A stretch of 64,000 nt of DNA, taken from NCBI RefSeq assembly GCF_018873765.1, contig NC_057921.1, forward strand, positions 64,717,557 to 64,781,556. Direction: 5' to 3'. Positions 38,414-50,200 of this stretch are shown here, piece after piece. The notes under the pieces are model-generated. The model searched no databases. It was not told the origin of the DNA and was given only the letters and a program-made list of their open reading frames with translations. This DNA is from Telopea speciosissima (taxonomy: Eukaryota; Streptophyta; Magnoliopsida; Proteales; Proteaceae). A program made the translations under genes and the position numbers. Positions within the stretch are counted from its first letter, which is position 1; the number at the start of each line of letters is the position of its first letter.

Positions 38414-38600
38414 CCTGCAGCTCTGAAAATCCGAAACCTCATAAAATCCTGGAAGAAAATCCACCGGAGCTTCTAACTATCTTTAATGGTAAGTTTTTTT
38501 TTCTCTCTCTCTGTGCAAAAGAAAAGAAAAAATCTCTAACCTTAACTTCTGCTCTTCTTCAGCATTCTCTGTATCTACCTCTGCGTATCCTTCTCTCTCA
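38414..38600 (-). other. Probable 5' leader exon of the GBF gene
   Basis: On the minus strand this pyrimidine-rich segment ends CTGCAG before a GTACGT donor at 38412-38413. A matching acceptor, CAATCAG, lies just upstream of the coding ATG, ending at 36426. A leader intron of about 2 kb is typical of this gene family. The 5' limit is unknown. Confidence 0.5.
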
Positions 38601-38683
38601 AGAAAATGGTAAAAGAGAAAACCAGTGCGTTTGGGCGCAGGGAAGGGAGAGGGGAGGAAGAAGAAGAAGAAAGGAGGCAACAT

Positions 38684-38823
38684 CCACGTCAGGAAACACG
38701 TGTCCATATATCCAATGGTGTATAAACACACGTATATACGGAGCGTACGCTGGTAGTTGAGTTGGCTATCGGTACTCGTGGAGGACATTTATTTATTCCT
38801 ACGTCACCTCCACCGTACACGTG
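38684..38823 (-). promoter_or_regulatory. ACGT-rich promoter segment of the GBF gene with two G-boxes
   Basis: Two perfect CACGTG palindromes lie at 38697-38702 and 38818-38823. CCACGTCA is at 38684-38691 and ACGTCA is at 38801-38806. They sit about 100-400 bases upstream of the likely transcription start on the minus strand. The encoded protein's family binds exactly this core, so autoregulation or regulation by related bZIP/bHLH factors is plausible. Confidence 0.55.
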
Positions 38824-39207
38824 TGCGTATATTGATCGATTTACGCGTCTTGGGGTTTGTACTTTGAAAGCCAGCTAATCCATCCCTCATCATGTGGGCT
38901 TACGTGGTTGTTTCAATTTTTTAAATAAAAAATAAAAAGGAAAAGTTTGAGAAATAAATGAATTAGAATGAACAGGCGCTTTTACGTCCGCGAAGATCCA
39001 AACCAGAGTTAGAGTTGTTGAGTCGAGTCAACTAACCAGTGACCAGCGACCACCCACCCTCCCAGGGGGAGGAGTGGACAAATCCTTATTTTGTGATCTA
39101 TTATGGGAGAAGGTTCTCTAGTGAGCCGCGTAGGGAGTGAACCAATGAGAAGCAACGTACGTAAGGGTCAGAGAGAAAGACTGAGAGGTAGTAGTATACT
39201 GGATTGA

Positions 39208-39351
39208 ACTCCTCTCTAGGGATCCGAGCACATCCAGGGGGCATCCAGCCGTTGGGCTGTGTTTCACACATCCTTGGACATGCATCGAGATGTGTGCAGC
39301 ACAGTCCAACCCTTGGATGCCCCCTGGGCATTGGGCTCCCTGGAGAGGAGT
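39208..39351. mobile_element. MITE-like foldback element
   Basis: The left arm (ACTCCTCTCTAGGGATCC, then CCAGGGGGCATCCA) pairs with the right arm (TGGATGCCCCCTGGGCATTG, then CTGGAGAGGAGT). The arms cover about 65-70 bases each with several mismatches. A related, more decayed copy is at 7193-7312. No target duplication was recognised. Confidence 0.7.
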
Positions 39352-40064
39352 CTGATCCATAGTATATTAAGGGTATTAACCGGTTGGGCCTAATCTATTT
39401 TGATTAGACCTAATTAGTCCCCACCAATTTAAAGTTTTGCAATGTTTCTACCCATTTAGGTAGTTAGGCCTCGTAGGCTAAGGTATTGATATGTTTTTAT
39501 TCTACCATCGGGCTCAAGGAATCGAGCTTTAAACTGATTAATTCACAATATTTGGTTGATACAGTTGGATGATTGTAGACTACTACTTTGCACCAGGAAT
39601 GTCTAATTACTAATCAGTTGATGCTTGAGTACGACATGTTTAGTAATCAATCGGACCCTTCAACCGATTGATTCAAGTCAAGTCCATCAAATGCAGGCTA
39701 TATCAGTGTGGACCAACTTTTGACCCCCTCCGGTCAACTTAGAAAAACTTTTCCTTTTTATTATTAATAAAGCTACTTTTGAGTGAGGACATAATGGATT
39801 CTTTTTCCCTATTAGTAATATATTTATTGATATTTTGTGATCAATATATCCTAATCAAATTGTCTTATTATTTCGAAACAGTCCCTATTAGTTTATGATA
39901 ACCCTAAACACTCACATTGTTGTCATCAGAGACTAACTTTGATATTTCCTTCGTCATATTTTCTTATAAAAAATAGAAAAAATTATAAAATGGTTATATT
40001 TAGTAATTTAGGACCAGGTTAATATAACAAATTACCTTTGAAATCCATCATTCTTAAGAGCATG

Positions 40065-40215
40065 TTCTATAGGGAAGAAGAATTATGTTTGGGAGTTTGA
40101 CTTACGCCAATAATCCCACGAATCTATCTCTCTCCTTCTCATATGAAAAGACATCTATACCCCCTTGTTTTGAGGATGAGTGACATACACATATGGGACA
40201 AAAAACTATTTCTCA
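40065..40215. mobile_element. MITE-like element, same family as 56140-56318
   Basis: It shares the core CATATGAAAAGACATCTATA and the end GGGACAAAAAACTATTTC with the copy near 56.2 kb. Terminal pairing here is weak. Limits are approximate. Confidence 0.55.
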
Positions 40216-42488
40216 TATTTTATTCTCTTATTCAACTCTATTTTTTTTTTTTTTTTTGGGTAAGATTCAACTCTATCTTATTTCTCATAATTTCTATTTT
40301 GGCTTATGTATAGTTGAGTTTCAATTAAAAATTAAAAACCCAACCATGTTTATGTTCTTATGATTCAGCTTTTGGCTAATTCTGTAATTTACATCTTATC
40401 CTAAAAACAAGGATGGTTCCCAATTTACCTTAAGGGTTATATGTTTAAAAATTCATGTGCAAACTTACCTCCTCTATCCCCCGGAAAATTATCTCCTCTG
40501 GTTCCCTGTCCAATCCTATTCCTCAATTCGTCTAATAGGGGGGTGGTGGATTCCACCTAGACAGAGTGTTCAGGCAGGGGTAGGGTGGTCATAACAAGCT
40601 CCCTTGTTAGAAGAACTATGGAATTGGGTTGGGTAGGGAACTGGAGGAGATAAAGATCTTCTCCCCCACCCCCTCAACCAAAAACAAATAATAATAAACC
40701 TGTTGAGATTTTGGTGTCTTGACTTTTGATGATGCAACAAGTCTTTCTGTTACCTTAAGGAGTGAAGTGTAAGCTTGAATATGTCAGACTAACTGAAACA
40801 ACCAATTCAGTCCGAGTCCAGACTGAATCAAATTGAACTCTAACCCGATGGATTTGTTTGGATTCTTACAGAACAGAATCTGTTCAACAGAGAGAAATTG
40901 AATCGACTGGACCAACTAAATCCGAACCTGATAAAAATCGGGAAAAAATAAAAAAAATATGTATTTATACTTAATTTCTGAAATTGAATTGAAGTATACA
41001 AACTCAATAACAACTTGTTAACCCAACTCAATACAAACCCGAAACCGAATTGAACCGAGACCAAAACCTAACTCTTTTTATTTTATTGGGCCAGCTTCGA
41101 TTTAGCGGAGTAACAGGTTTTGATGACAGAGGGTAGTAGGTAGTTGACAGAATCACGGATAAGAGAGTGATATTAAATTAGGAGAGGTATCTTGGAGCTG
41201 AGGGGCATTTCCGTAAATTGAACACCCATGCGCTGGAGCCTTGTCAGTGTCGTCACCGACCTCTCGGCTCCTCAAACACGCGACACAACAAGTGGGATTC
41301 GCACACCATTTCTATTTTGAGGGGAAGGCCCTCCTTTTTTTTGACGAAAGAAGAGCCTACGCAACGCATTTCGTATAAAAGATTGCAATCCCCATCGATC
41401 GATGGTTCATCTGAAAAGAGAAAACCACGTGTTAAGACAAGCGTCACTCAAGCGAAGAAAAAAAGCACAACAAAAAGTTACCGATTTGATTGTGGCTTGT
41501 GCTGCTGTGACGTAACGGAAAATATGGATCGGACTCAGGCGGGTTCGGGTTTTACCATACAGCAGTAGGCGAGTGTGAATCAGAAAAGAGACAACCACGT
41601 TACTTGGCAGATTTGTCGTTGGCTGGATTGGGGGTGGTCCCCACTCCCCACACTGGACTCGGTCATCGCAATTCGCATGCCACCACCACCACTGACAAAG
41701 GCAATGGGCCCCGCGAGGTTCCGTAGCAGCTGATGCGTTTCCGAATTCCACGATCCACGTGGCTTGACTTTTATTGATGGGAAGTCACTTTCCTAATGGC
41801 CTATTAAACTCCACGTGGGTAACCTACACGTGTCGATTTTCCGTTCGAGACTGCACCCAAGACAAAAGGTATTTTTGAAATAAAAAACAAGTCATTTTAG
41901 GGTGGGAGAAGGGAATTGGGCAGAGAAGAGGCCAAAGGGAGACCAGCCCATGTGATATACATTGGGTTGTGGGGAGTGACGTTAGCATTATAAGAGTCCA
42001 CGTCAGGGAGGAATGTGGACCGTCGGATGCGAAGGTGATGATGGGAGCAACTGGAAGGGTGGGAAAGGACAATCTGTAATGACGTGGTTATTTAAGAAGC
42101 AGTCTCGTCTCCGACACAGTATGACGTGGTAAAACAGGAGCGTTTGCACAAAAAAAAAAGGTAAAACAGGAGCATTGTTTTGTGTACTATAAAACGACTC
42201 CAACCAGACGTGAACCTCAAGCAAAGTTTTTGCAGAATCCATCCGAGCCCCGGATTTTTTATTTTGGGCCCAGTTTCTCTTTCACCCTCTTTTTTGGTAA
42301 AGATCTTTCACCTAATCAAACAGGTCTACGGCGCAGTTGCCCCCAACGGCCTATGCTGCGCAATGATTATCTTACCCCTGTCAAAGTGTCTTGTCCAAAT
42401 GGGTGTAAGGCAGTTATTGCACATTACCTTGTGTCTGTGCAGCAGCACAGGCCGTTAAGGCAGCCGCACCGTAGAAGATATGGATTCC

Positions 42489-42750
42489 CTAAATCAATCC
42501 ATCTTTCTTTCTTTCTTGAAAACAAATCTTATTGCAAACCAGGCAATAAGAGCTCGAGACTTCTTTGTTACAAAGATCACAAAGTCATAGAATGGAAATA
42601 TATCAAACTGTCTTGTTTGCCATCGAAAAACCTTCTGAGCTAGAGAGTGAGCAACACTATTCACACCACTAGGAATAAAGGAGAAAGAACTGCTTATGAA
42701 CTTTGAAGCTATATACCGAATGTCATCTACAATTCCAGCCAAAGTAATAA
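42489..42750 (-). mobile_element. LINE (L1-type) RNase H 3' fragment
   Basis: The minus strand encodes GIVDDIRYIASKFISSSFSF followed by IPSGVNSVAHSLAQKVF, which fits the end of the RNase H domain of plant L1-type elements (the family pattern is F-x-P-R-x-x-N-x-x-A-H-x-L-A). An AAAG-rich tail follows on the minus strand (TTTCTTTCTTTC on plus). It is 5'-truncated. No target duplication was recognised. Confidence 0.7.
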
Positions 42751-42962
42751 CGTTTTTTTTTTGGGTGGTGGGGGGGGGGATCTTATGGCTCAGAGGCCGT
42801 GAGAGGGGAGGGGGGGAGGGGGGAATTTTCCTTCAGGATCAGTCTGATGTGATCAGATTTTTCAAACCCTGGTCCCATTCAACCCATAAAGTGAGCGATG
42901 AGTGAAGAGATCACTGTAGGTGAAGGAAAGCTGATCCTTTCTTTTTGAATACACTAATAAAC

Positions 42963-43312
42963 CATCCAATCGATGGATTTGGGTCCTTTGTAGCATGACA
43001 CAGTGTATAGCGCACCATCTGTGCTCGAGCATGCAACCCAATACATAGGCAGGGTGTTGGACGAATTTTTATCGTATGTAGTTCTCTAGTGCCTCTCACA
43101 AGAGGGTGGACCCCACCCAGACAGAGTGTTCAGTCAAGTGCCCTGGGTGGGTCCCACCCCCTCTTGTGAGAGGCACTAGGGAACCGCATCGATCAGGAAC
43201 TGTAGACGATAACAATTCGATGTTGGACTACGTGCCCAAACACACAAGGCCGTTGGATGTACACTACACAGTGTGTCGCGTTACAGAGGAGCCCAACGCT
43301 CCAATCGAGAGG
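42963..43312. mobile_element. Foldback element, about 350 bp, with nested hairpins
   Basis: The inner 20-base arms, CTAGTGCCTCTCACAAGAGG at 43086-43105 and its exact reverse complement at 43160-43179, extend through CACCCAG/CTGGGTG toward a short loop. The outer halves also pair imperfectly: TGGATTTGGGTCCTTTGTAG on the left matches the reverse complement of the segment near 43285-43305. No coding capacity. Confidence 0.75.
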
Positions 43313-44206
43313 AACTATCAAAGTTGACAATTAGCCTCTCCACAGATCAAAAATATTCTGATTCTATACTTCAACAATAAAGACTAAATCAGCACATGGT
43401 AGATATGACAGGAGAAGGAAAATATATGGAAATGCTTGTTTACTTATTTTTGTCATTAAAGTAGACAAAATAAAAAACAATGAAACTAACCTCTTGAAAG
43501 TTGAAACAAGATCCCATGTTAATTAAATCAAAACATTAAAAAAAAAAGAGTTGAGAAATTTTACTTCTTCCCAATTCCAATTTCTAGGGGTTCCAATCGA
43601 TTTTGGGCTGAATCCAACCGATTCTGATCTGGCCAATTCCAATTCCGATCAGAATCAATGGAATTTGATCCCATGTCCAACTCCGATTACTTACCACCCT
43701 GGATCAACCTTACGGTAGTTTTACAGAACTCACATAAAGATAAAAATATATATATTTGAATCTCAACTAAAATTTTCTTTCTATCACTGGTTTGTAGGTG
43801 TAACAAAAGGAAAAAGAATGGCAACTTCTTCCCCCGTTACATAGGGGGAAAGAAAAAGGAAGATGAATTACCTATAAACAGAAAGAGAAAGAATTTGGTG
43901 ATGCTGGTGTCACAATGAACCATGATATATCAGACAATACAATGACACTCCCTCCCCTGATCCATTAAAATTTGAGAGCAACAGAATCGTTGCCTGAATC
44001 CAGATTCATCTTTTGCTGGGATTCTAATGATCACCATCACCACTCCTCTAAAACTCATAAAATGTAGACCCTTCTTCAGATTGGGGTAGTTGGAATATTT
44101 TGCTTTGACATCCACTAGACATCTGAGACGGGCTCTGATCTAGAACCCTCAACAGAAAATACCAGGCATCTTGATTCACATTTCCAAGTGAATTTGAACC
44201 AGTCAA

Positions 44207-47200
44207 TCAAACTGCTGCACAGATAGAACCTGCAATATGAAAGAAGTATTTCAGTTTCCCTCAAAAATATCCAATTCAAAAGACACCATCACAGATGGAG
44301 CAATGGCCAATGACAACTAGGAAACCCTGAAGGAGAGGGGGGGGGGGGGGGAAAGAGAGAGAGAGAGAGAGAACCTGAAGACCATGATGAACAGCAAAAC
44401 TTCCCCTCATCAATGTGTTTTACGTCAAGACCAATAAGCCATGATCCAACACTGACATCATCATGAGCATATGTACGAAGAATAGACCTGCCAACTCAAA
44501 AGAAAAAAAAGTAAATAAATATATAAAATCAATTAAAAAGATGGGCAATTCAGTGCGGATCTGTTAAAAAGAGAAGGAATGCAGGGACTTGATGCACAGA
44601 AAAAACAGCACCCTCCCCCTCCAGCCCAAAAAAAAAAGAAATAAAAAGGCATTACCTGTTTATCGAAATAAACTGAGCCAATGCACGAGATATAACATAT
44701 ATCTCACCAGAAGCATGACGGAAGTATCTGTTAGATGCAATCTAATTAATTCTAGGAAAAGTTAAGGCTGCATAAAAGAAAAATGGGAAAAAGGAGAAAA
44801 TAAAGTCATTCCAAAATCACAAGTTAAGATCCCATCGCTGTATAGACAGAAGTTATGGTCTGCAACTGGTGCTGCTTCATAAGTTATTGCAGCAGCACCA
44901 TACAAACATGAATCCTGAGATAATTGGACCGATCCTACATCGGAGCTCATATTCAAGTTCAAGTAAATTATGAACCACAGACACTTTCTATTGCTTCAGG
45001 AATTGTGATAGTTTTGATGTTATTCTTAGACACTGATTATTGACAAGTGATAATTGTTTCTTTTTTAGAGTACGCTAAGAAACAAATCCAATGCACTATC
45101 TCTTACGATTTTCCATCACCGAATTTCCACCAGTCTGGTTCATACCATTTGTGGCTCCTGTAGAAGGCCAACAATGAGAAATTTGAGTATACAACCAAAA
45201 GATGAAGGTAAAGGTGTCTCCACAGCTTCTAAACAACATATTGTTAAAATTTTATTATAGCAAACTCACGGCTCAGAGTAAACTTCGCCTGATTTCATGC
45301 ACCCAATATACACACGAGGCTTGTCCAAATGAGTAGAAAGCATTGCACCCAGGGCATCTGCAAAACCAAAATAAAAGAAAAAAAAATGCTACACTCAAAC
45401 ATCTACAATGCAAACTTTTTAAGCCCTCTGTTTATCAAAGAAGAAGAGTATTGCTCTTCTTATTATCATTCTCCACATATGGCAGTACTGCTGCTACAAC
45501 AAATGATTTTTAGGACAAGGCAGAAAATTTTACATCTGTTAAGTTCTCTGTTTATTAAAGCTGATGAGATGAGTATTGTTCCTTCTCTATAGTATTTAAT
45601 AGAAAATGATAACAGAAATTTTATTCATAAGAATCTAAAGTTGACAGTATCTAACATTGAAGCATTAATTACGGGTGAACTGTGAAGTTTAATCCCAGCA
45701 GATACAGTAACCCCCCCCCCCCACCCCCAAAAAAAAAAGATGGGGCTCAAGACATTGGTTAAATTCCTTACATTATGTAGCATGTCCATGACAAGACAGT
45801 TTCAGATCATTCTCTACTCCATTCTAAAATCCTTTACTTTCTCTATACAACCCTTCTTGCCAAATGGAAAATGAGGCCAATAAGTCATTGTTCCAAGGAG
45901 AGAAACCTAAGTTTCTAAACTGTACTGATCCCATACGAAAAGAAATCTGAGTAACTATTCTTTAAGAAGACTGATGATCCTCTAACTTATTGCGAAATTT
46001 AAAAAAAAAAAAAAAAAAAGGTTCTGACACAAGAACAGCCAATGCATACTTGTGAAATACACTTAGTATCCCCACTATTTTAGTGTTTCTTTTATGGTCA
46101 TTAAGTAAAATACCTGTTATCATTTTCTATAGAATTTAATAGAAATACTATAGAAAATGATAACAGGTATTTTAATACAAATAGAGATGTGCAAAAACTG
46201 CTACTAGTAGTTTTTATGTCAAAGTACCCATCCATCATTGCGCTTAAGTTGTGAGGGAAGAAATGGATTAGTCAATGAACAAAATGAATTATGTTTCTTT
46301 TGTTTGGGGGTGGGGGGATTGAATCTTCAAATATGGAAATCTAGATGAGTTTCTGCACATTTCTATTTGTTTCTTCTTCTCTTTCTTACATTCTTTTTAA
46401 TGTTATCTGCTCCTGTATTTTCTATTCTTTTGCTTACCAGCATCTTTAACCATTCAAATTTTCTTATCAATTGACTTATTAAAAAAAAATCTCACTAGTT
46501 GTCAGCAAATTTTCCTCACCGCCTGCTATCCTAGAATAACTATAAATACTAGAGCTACGTTTACCATTTGGGTCTTAAATAGGGGTGGAAATTTATCAGG
46601 CAGGGACTAGCACAGTATAAGGGTCCATATACCAGGCCCTGGTCATGACTCAGGCCTGTCAGGCTCTCTGTAGTAAAAGATAAAATTATATACATTTCAT
46701 AATGTTGTTAATTTGTAACCTAATCCAGGTTAGCTGGATACTTCTTGCTTATGAAGTGGGAGCTTTTGGATCCAATCATATTATGTTAGAAACAAAATTA
46801 TAAGTACAAAATAAAAAACAGGCTTGATCAGTCAAGCCCAATCCAGCCCTTACTTGACCAGGCTTTCATCATTTGAGGCCCAGACTGCCCATTGAGACCT
46901 AATCTTGAGTTCAGTTTATATTGAATATGGAAATAGGGTTATATATCGAGTTTATAAAAGCATCCTTGCTGACTTAGTTTATAAGTGTTTGGATGGGGGA
47001 AAATTGGTTATGTCTTCATAGTGGAATTTTGTGCAGATTTATGACTTCTGCTGAGTTATTAGAGCCAAGAGGGTTCAAGGGTACAAGTCAACGGTCGCCA
47101 GTAATCTGAATTCTGCAGTTCTCCTTCAAAAAATTTCTCATTTCTGACTGTTGGAACCTACAGATTTATGATTAATTCCTCCCCCACCCCCCCCAAAAAA

Positions 47201-50200
47201 AAAAAAAAAAAACAGAATTCCACTGTCTACAACAACATTGAATTGCCACTTCCTATGTGGACATTTTTTCAAAATTCAAGGTACCCTGACAGACTTGAAT
47301 GCAGTATTCACATTTTGAATGTATAAAACACAAGATTAGTTAAGGTGTAACAATTCATTGCCATGCTTTTAGGAAATAATATCAATACATCAACACAACA
47401 ACCATTTTTTTTTTCAACAATGATAATTGGACCAAGTTATACATCAAAAGAGAAACAACTTACCAATATTAACATAAACGTCATCATTAACCTTAACATA
47501 AAACTCAGCATCCCAGGTATCTACAGAATGAACAAAGAATAATTTTGCCTTCTTTGGAAGCTCTTCAGGTGCCTCAACATGATTATCCTGTAGAAGGGAA
47601 AGGACACAATGCTGTCATAAAATGCATGATCTATTTGGTACCAAGCTTCGTCTTTCACAGTCCAGAGGCTTATATTGGATAAAAGTTCAGGATCAGCGTA
47701 AGATAGACAAAAGGGGGCCCCAATGGAGCATGTCATGGTAAGACCACTGAATAATTCAGGAAAAGTTAGGTCCATGAATATTTCAGCCTGAACCCAGATC
47801 AAATCTGAAAGGTTCGGGAAAATTCACTTTTGTTCGGGGTTCCATGAATATTCATAAAGAATTTGGGAAATGAATAATCAGGTCCATATAATTAGGACTC
47901 TTAAAAACAGTTTTCATGAAAATTCAGCCAAAAAATTTTGGACCTATACAACCTCAATAAAATAAAAGGCCAGTTTTTGGTCCTGAATTTTTTAAATTAA
48001 AACATTTAACACCCAAAGTCATCCATCCACGAATTTTTTCTGTATTCTGGTTCTTCTTTTTATCCTAAATCTGATCACTTTTCTGAAATCGCAACTCAAA
48101 ATTTTCTTGTTTCGATTTATTCCCAAGCCCAAATTTTCTGATCTGTGTATTCGGGTAAGACTCTTCAGGGTTGGATCTGTATCAAGCTGTGTTTGTTTTC
48201 AAGCTTCTTCTTGACTATCTCAATAAAATTTCACTACTTTAAAAAGCTCTTTTTTCAAGAAACAACAACAACTCAGCCTTATCCCAACTAAATGGGGTCG
48301 GCTAAAGCTCCCCCCCCCAAAAAAAGATAATATCAAAGAAAAGGGAAAGTAAGAAAATGATTCCAAAAGTAACAATGTGCCGATTTAGTTTTCTAAAGTA
48401 TCTCTTGCTTAAAAGTCATTTACCTTTTCAAATTTGGTTTCAGATCAAATTGCACAACATACAAAATTCCAAGTTGCTTAACAAACTGAAATTTTAAAAC
48501 TGAGCACCATAAGCATTGATTTCAAAGTTAATTGAGCATACCAGAACAATGAAGTCATTGGTCTGCCTATTTTCATTGTCAATACCCCTGTCCAAACTGT
48601 CTCCACGATTTGCACTGCAAGTTAATATTTAGACTGAGTAAAAAGCATAGGTCTAACCAATAACATAGAAGTATTCTTCTAGTAGAAAGAAAAGAAACCT
48701 TCTCCCTATTACAAATCGAACAACAATGCCCTTCTCATCTTCCAGTTTTTTCAAGGCTGTACCTGCAGTGATATGTTTTAGGCTTAGTACTCTCAAAGCA
48801 AATGACTATGAATAGAGATAGTTAAATGCTTCCAAGAACAGGCGAGATATATTCTTAGAATGTATGGATTTCATCTGTCGATAAGCTTAAAAAATGATAT
48901 GAGCTAATGGGACTTATTGTGCAAATCCACTACAATTGAAAGCCCAATTGGCTCCCACTGGTTGTTGAACATCATGCAGAACCCTGCGCAATTACCTCAA
49001 TGATATTGCTGCCCTTGGGATTGCTTTTATTCTGGAAGAAAGCGAGAAGTATGTTTGGCTGATGAAGGGGCTCACCGAATGCATGCTTGCATTGGCCGAA
49101 GAAAAAGCCCATGAGACAATTTGGGAAGCCTACATATTTTTCCTTACTAGTCTTAGCATGAGATGGGTAAATGATTTTTAAATGGATCCCATGTGTTTCC
49201 ACATAATCCTTAAACAGAAAATCGCATCTACAGCCTACCAATAGTTCGGATAAGGCTAGTGAGTTATGTGAGATGAAATACAAAATCTATTCAGTTGATT
49301 TTGATTCTAGATTTAATTTAGTTGGTCTAAGATTCTTATGATTTTTTTGTGGGGGTGGGGGCGTTGGGGGGCATGGAGCTGAAAGGTGGGTTGGATAAAA
49401 GCCAGAACACAAAGATCTTATGAAACTATCCAAGAAACTATGTTCAGAGCCATGAAATAATTGAGTTTGTGAAATTTAGAAAATATAGATGGAAAAAGGA
49501 TTCATTTAGTTTGTTGTAATAGAAAAAAAAAAAAAAAATCTATTCCTGTACTGTTTTAGTCCCTATTTGGGTGCTCCTAACTTTTCGTTTATTTGGTTTA
49601 GTGTTACAGGCAATGCCCAGACCTTGCAAATCCAATGTGATACAGGAAAGTTTTGACAAAAATGTCAGGAGTGTCAGTTTATTAAGATTTTTAACTCTTT
49701 AAGTCTTAAAGAGTTCAATTAAAAATCTTTTCAAATCTATCAATAAAAATAAAGAGTCTTTCCAAGCACTTTCTTGGAAAGTCTATGGTTAGTTATAGAA
49801 ACTTGCTTCTATAAATGTAGAGATTGAGAGGTACTAAACAAAGATCAGGCATGTCAGTACACACATATAAGCTAGTGTAAATTTGGTGCATGATATGCAT
49901 AACTTTGAACAGAGGACCTCTGTTAAACATATATTGGACATGGAGAGCAAACATAGTTACAAGTAACACTATGAAAATGTGTAGGATAAGGAAGCTTCAT
50001 CCAAAAAGGTGAGGCTTGCAACCCTAGGCAACAGAGACAACCATAATAGTTATGGCAGGGAGTGTGCCGAGATACAACTTGGTTGGGCACAAAGAAAATC
50101 CAACCTATCTAACCAAGTTTTTGTTTGGATTTTGTTGTTTCAGTTGGACTTTCCAAACCTTTCTTGGCCTGGGACCGACTTGAGATATCATGCATGTTGA

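Larger units (their letters stand above)
38824..42488. other. Intergenic stretch between the GBF upstream region and a LINE remnant
   Basis: Apart from the MITE-like elements listed separately, I see AT-rich sequence and short open frames only. Around 41218-41750 overlapping open frames occur on both strands without recognisable domains, and ACGTGG/CACGTG words are frequent there. No gene is called. Confidence 0.5.

Noticed and set aside
41218-41751. Overlapping open frames on both strands of about 115 codons
   Set aside because: No homology recognised; overlap on both strands suggests chance in a GC-richer patch.
48972-49283. 103-codon open frame on the minus strand in HPGT intron 4
   Set aside because: No domain recognised; it lies wholly inside an intron defined by good splice joins.
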